A stretch of 18,339 bases of DNA from CAZGUG01 sp964529035 (GTDB lineage: Bacteria; Bacillota; Clostridia; Ch29). The stretch spans positions 1 to 18,339 of the forward strand of contig CAZGUG010000041.1 of the NCBI GenBank assembly GCA_964529035.1, read 5' to 3'. A model generated the notes under the pieces. It was given only the letters and a program-made list of their open reading frames with translations. It was not told the origin of the DNA and did not search any database. Below are positions 16,186 to 18,339 of this stretch, piece by piece. Each line of letters starts with the position of its first letter. Positions within the stretch are counted from its first letter, which is position 1. A program made the position numbers and the translations under genes.

Positions 16186-17280
16186 GTGTTAAACGAAAAG
16201 TATCTGGACAAGCTTACGCATATTATGGAATCGGAAAAGGTTGATGCGATGTTTATTGCACCGTCGGAAGATTTGGAGTTTTTGCTGGGATTCTCGCCCC
16301 ATATGGACGAGAGATTCCAGGGATTGTTCATCACAAGGGAAAAGAATTTGTTCTATATAGCACCCCAGCTCGCCCGTGAAGAGATGCAGAAGGCCGTGGG
16401 GAAACACAAGGTGTATGACTGGAGCGACGGTAAAGGGTTTATGGATACCGTGCTGGAGGCCTTTGAAGAGTTTGGTCTCGGAAACAAAACCATAGGCGTT
16501 AACGGCACCACAAGCGCGGTAAGCGTACTTGATATAAAAAACAGAATTGATGTTAACTTTATAAACGGAAAGCCAATATTGGAGGAGCTTAGGATAATAA
16601 AGAGCGATGAAGAAATCGAAAGGCTGCGCAAGGCGGCCCGCCTGGCGGACAAGGTCTTTAAAGAACTTCTGGGTTACATAAAACCCGGACTTCGGGAGAA
16701 GGACATAAAGGAAAAAATTCAGGAATTATTTTTAAAAAACGGTGCGGAAGGGGATTCCTTCAATCCTATTGTTGCTTCGGGACCCAACAGCTCCATGCCC
16801 CATTACAATAAGTATGACAGGTACATACAGGAAAAGGATATTATTATCCTGGACTTTGGGTGCAAGTATGAAGGGCTTTGTTCGGACATGTCCAGGACGG
16901 TATTTGTCGGCGGCGTTTCGGACGAGGAAAGAAAGATATACGATATAGTATATAAAGCCCAGGATGCCGGTGAAAAGGCCGTTAAGGAAGGAGTAACCGC
17001 TGAAAGCGTGGATATTGTTTCCAGGAATATAATTAAAGAAGCGGGATACGGTGATTATTTCCTCAACCGGCTTGGACACGGTATAGGCTTTGGCGTACAT
17101 GAAGCACCGGATATAAAAGAGGGAAACAAGAGGAAACTTGAAAAGGGGATGGCCTTCAGCATTGAACCCGGCATATATCTTCCGGGTAAATTCGGCGTAA
17201 GGATAGAGAATATCATGGCAATGACCAAGGATGGACCGGAGGTTTTAAATAAAGCGGACAAGGGAATAAAGGTTGTTTGA
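16186..17280 (+). CDS. M24-family Xaa-Pro aminopeptidase/dipeptidase
   Basis: This 364-residue cytoplasmic metallopeptidase has an N-terminal creatinase-like domain (about 1-130) and a C-terminal pita-bread domain. All five metal ligands are present: D223 and D234 (LDFGCKYEGLCSDMSRT), H298 (LGHGIGFGVHE), E327 (SIEPGIY) and E341 (VRIENI). It should release residues from peptides with proline in the second position; whether it is an aminopeptidase (PepP/YpdF-like) or prolidase (PepQ-like) is not clear from sequence. The GTG start has AGGAGGGG ending 5 nt upstream; the ATG at 16184 is out of frame and stops at once. It is convergent with lexA across a repeat cluster. Confidence 0.93.
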   Translation: MLNEKYLDKLTHIMESEKVDAMFIAPSEDLEFLLGFSPHMDERFQGLFITREKNLFYIAPQLAREEMQKAVGKHKVYDWSDGKGFMDTVLEAFEEFGLGNKTIGVNGTTSAVSVLDIKNRIDVNFINGKPILEELRIIKSDEEIERLRKAARLADKVFKELLGYIKPGLREKDIKEKIQELFLKNGAEGDSFNPIVASGPNSSMPHYNKYDRYIQEKDIIILDFGCKYEGLCSDMSRTVFVGGVSDEERKIYDIVYKAQDAGEKAVKEGVTAESVDIVSRNIIKEAGYGDYFLNRLGHGIGFGVHEAPDIKEGNKRKLEKGMAFSIEPGIYLPGKFGVRIENIMAMTKDGPEVLNKADKGIKVV

Positions 17281-17291
17281 AAGTAATTACA

Positions 17292-17374
17292 AGGGGGACA
17301 TTCCGCAGCAAGGAATTCTAATGGGGACATTCCTTGACCATAAAGGAATACTGAACATAAAGGTGTGTCCCCTT
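17292..17374. repeat. REP-like repeat cluster with GGGGACATTCC units
   Basis: The 11-bp word GGGGACATTCC occurs twice in the same direction (17294-17304 and 17323-17333), 29 bp apart, and an inverted TGTCCCC lies at 17366-17372. In each unit ATTCC pairs with a following GGAAT; the second forms ATTCCTT/AAGGAAT (17329-17335 with 17343-17349) around a 7-nt loop. The outer GGGGACA can pair with TGTCCCC. Cores of the GGGGAC...GTCCCC kind are, to my knowledge, seen around IS200-like/Y1 transposase and REP-like elements in Clostridia, but no transposase gene is present here. It fills most of the space between two convergent genes and may also end transcription on either strand. Confidence 0.6.
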
Positions 17375-17377
17375 TCA

Positions 17378-17992
17378 TTAGAGTCTACGGAATACGCCTG
17401 TTACCTTACCCAATATTGTTACATCCTTTACCCGTATCGGCTCCATATAGGGGTTTTCAGGCTGCAGTCTTATATGGTCCTTTTCCCTGTAAAAGCGCTT
17501 CACAGTGGCCTCGTCGTCCATTAGCGCCACAACTATGTCCCCGTTATTTGCGCTGTTCTGCTGTTTTACCACAACGTAATCCCCGTCCATAATGCCTGCA
17601 TCAATCATACTTTCGCCTTTAACTATAAGTATAAAGTTGTCGTTACCCCGCAAAAAATTAGCCGGCAGGGGAAAGGTATCCTCAATATTTTCTACGGCCA
17701 GAATTGGCTGCCCGGCGGTAACCCTGCCCACTATGGGGACCTCTATCATATCCCTGGCAATGGACAGGGGAGAATTGTCCAAAACTTCTATGGCCCTGGG
17801 TTTTGTAGGGTCTCTTCTTATCAGCCCCTTTTTCTCAAGTCTTTCCAAGTGCCCGTGTACCGTTGAAGTGGACTTTAAACCCACCGCTTCGCATATTTCC
17901 CTCACCGACGGGGGATAGCCCTTAGTGCACAGTTCGCTTTTTATAAATTCCAAAACCTCCAGCTGCTTACCGGTCAAAACCTTTTTTTTCAA
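17378..17992 (-). CDS. lexA: SOS repressor LexA
   Basis: LexA represses SOS genes and cleaves itself when bound to RecA filaments. The 204-residue protein has the N-terminal winged helix (SVREICEAVGLKSTSTVHGHL, residues ~29-48). The Ala-Gly cleavage site is A93-G94 in GRVTAGQP, and the catalytic pair is S128 (KGESM) and K165 (ATVKRF). Length and spacing match Gram-positive LexA. The start is TTG at 17992; AAAGGAG lies 10 nt upstream, a slightly long spacing, and no other start fits. A promoter and LexA box directly upstream point to autoregulation. The gene is divergent from the YneA-like gene, as in B. subtilis. Confidence 0.97.
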   Translation of the reverse strand: MKKKVLTGKQLEVLEFIKSELCTKGYPPSVREICEAVGLKSTSTVHGHLERLEKKGLIRRDPTKPRAIEVLDNSPLSIARDMIEVPIVGRVTAGQPILAVENIEDTFPLPANFLRGNDNFILIVKGESMIDAGIMDGDYVVVKQQNSANNGDIVVALMDDEATVKRFYREKDHIRLQPENPYMEPIRVKDVTILGKVTGVFRRL

Positions 17993-18025
17993 ACAACGAC
18001 AACTCCTTTCCCAGCTTTGAAAAGA

Positions 18026-18054
18026 ATTATATCACAGTATCCTTACAATATCAA
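18026..18054 (-). promoter_or_regulatory. Sigma-A promoter of lexA
   Basis: On the minus strand TTGATA (18054 to 18049), a 17-bp spacer and a perfect TATAAT (18031 to 18026) form a strong promoter. The -10 is also preceded by TGA, an extended -10 element. The -35 overlaps LexA box 1 by three bases. Confidence 0.82.
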
Positions 18055-18065
18055 ACAAATGTTCG
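18052..18065. promoter_or_regulatory. LexA box 1 (lexA operator)
   Basis: CAAACAAATGTTCG matches the Gram-positive SOS box CGAAC-N4-GTTCG with one change (G to A at the second base). It overlaps the lexA -35, so LexA binding would block RNA polymerase at its own gene. Confidence 0.75.
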
Positions 18066-18084
18066 CAAATTTCATTAATTTTCC

Positions 18085-18113
18085 TTGACAGAGAACACCT
18101 GTTCCTATATAAT
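18085..18113 (+). promoter_or_regulatory. Consensus sigma-A promoter of the YneA-like gene
   Basis: TTGACA (18085-18090), exactly 17 bp, then TATAAT (18108-18113): a perfect match to the consensus. Such a strong promoter would need tight repression, which the LexA boxes in its spacer and at the start site would supply. Confidence 0.88.
18092..18105. promoter_or_regulatory. LexA box 2, in the promoter spacer
   Basis: AGAACACCTGTTCC holds a perfect GAAC-N4-GTTC palindrome. It lies between the -35 and -10 of the YneA-like gene, the classic place for repression. Confidence 0.83.
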
Positions 18114-18118
18114 TAAAG

Positions 18119-18132
18119 CGAACAAACGTTCC
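18119..18132. promoter_or_regulatory. LexA box 3, at the transcription start
   Basis: CGAACAAACGTTCC has CGAAC and GTTC half sites in perfect register. The predicted transcription start (about 18120) falls in it, just before the GGGAGG of the gene at 18147. It is centred 27 bp from box 2, so two dimers could bind side by side. Confidence 0.85.
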
Positions 18133-18146
18133 GGGAGGTTGATAGC

Positions 18147-18339
18147 ATGAAAAGATTAATTGGTGCTTCTGTTATAATACTTGTCATAGTTGTGGTATCA
18201 ATGCTGGGATCTTTTATTTTCGAAGCCAGAGCCAGGGGTGAGGCGGCGGTTGACTATCATGAACACATGGTTAAACCCGGCGATACCCTTTGGACAATCG
18301 CACAAAAATACACCAACGGGGAAGGTGACATAAGGAAGT
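18147..18339 (+). CDS. yneA: YneA-like SOS cell-division inhibitor with LysM domain (partial)
   Basis: Only the first 64 codons are in the window; the gene runs off the right edge. The protein begins MKRLIG, then one transmembrane helix (residues ~6-24), a short linker, and a LysM motif start HMVKPGDTLWTIAQKYT at about 41-57. B. subtilis YneA has the same order: short N terminus, membrane anchor, extracytoplasmic LysM domain with a GDTLW core. It delays division during DNA damage. Placement divergent from lexA, under a consensus promoter with two LexA boxes, supports the same role. The ATG has GGGAGG ending 8 nt upstream. A general LysM cell-wall protein remains possible until the C terminus is seen. 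Confidence 0.82.
   Translation, partial: MKRLIGASVIILVIVVVSMLGSFIFEARARGEAAVDYHEHMVKPGDTLWTIAQKYTNGEGDIRK

Noticed and set aside
1..18339. A defence island, prophage, CRISPR array or secondary-metabolite cluster
   Set aside because: All recognisable genes are housekeeping, tRNA modification, repair, transport or sporulation genes in a conserved order; no spaced repeats, integrases or defence domains were seen.

Overview
The window reads as a chromosomal housekeeping block from a spore-forming, low-to-moderate-GC Firmicute of the class Clostridia. The grounds are the sporulation gene spoVK, a Gram-positive-type LexA with matching SOS boxes, strong GGAGG-type ribosome binding sites, many TTG/GTG starts, and a gene order that echoes two Bacillus subtilis neighbourhoods (ymcB-ymcA-mutS-mutL, and miaA-hfq / spoVK / ynbB / lexA-yneA). 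The genus cannot be fixed from the sequence alone. I see no prophage, intact insertion sequence or CRISPR array.

Left part (1-6071). A tRNA with a CAU anticodon lies on the minus strand with its own sigma-A-type promoter. It is followed by a beta-CASP metallo-beta-lactamase RNase-like protein, a translationally coupled MerR-like/HAD-like gene pair ending in a strong hairpin, a two-CBS-domain protein with its own terminator, and an overlapping pair of half-size chromate (CHR) transporters. A convergent gene encodes a lipoprotein with TPR-like helices and a DUF4352-like domain.

Middle part (6234-13704). miaB overlaps a YlbF/YmcA-family gene whose product ends in CxxCxxC. A terminator-like hairpin and an extended -10 promoter separate this pair from the mutS-mutL-miaA-hfq operon, which ends in a clean intrinsic terminator. 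MutS and MutL carry the hallmarks of the methyl-independent mismatch repair pathway: a MutL endonuclease motif and sliding-clamp-binding motifs in both proteins. MiaA and MiaB catalyse successive steps of the ms2i6A37 tRNA modification, so the two flanking operons share a pathway.

Right part (13764-18339). spoVK is preceded by a sigma-K-like promoter. It is followed by a YnbB-type PLP enzyme with an unusually placed promoter and an M24 aminopeptidase. A short REP-like repeat cluster lies between the aminopeptidase gene and convergent lexA. lexA is divergent from a gene, cut by the window end, that encodes a membrane-anchored LysM protein with the layout of the SOS division inhibitor YneA. Their shared intergenic region holds two textbook sigma-A promoters and three LexA boxes, and is the clearest regulatory circuit here.

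Ten of the 18 protein genes appear to start with TTG or GTG. Nothing in the window clearly represents a wholly new system. The most promising leads are the SOS switch, the REP-like cluster, the possible leaderless ynbB-type gene, and the coiled-coil MerR/HAD pair.
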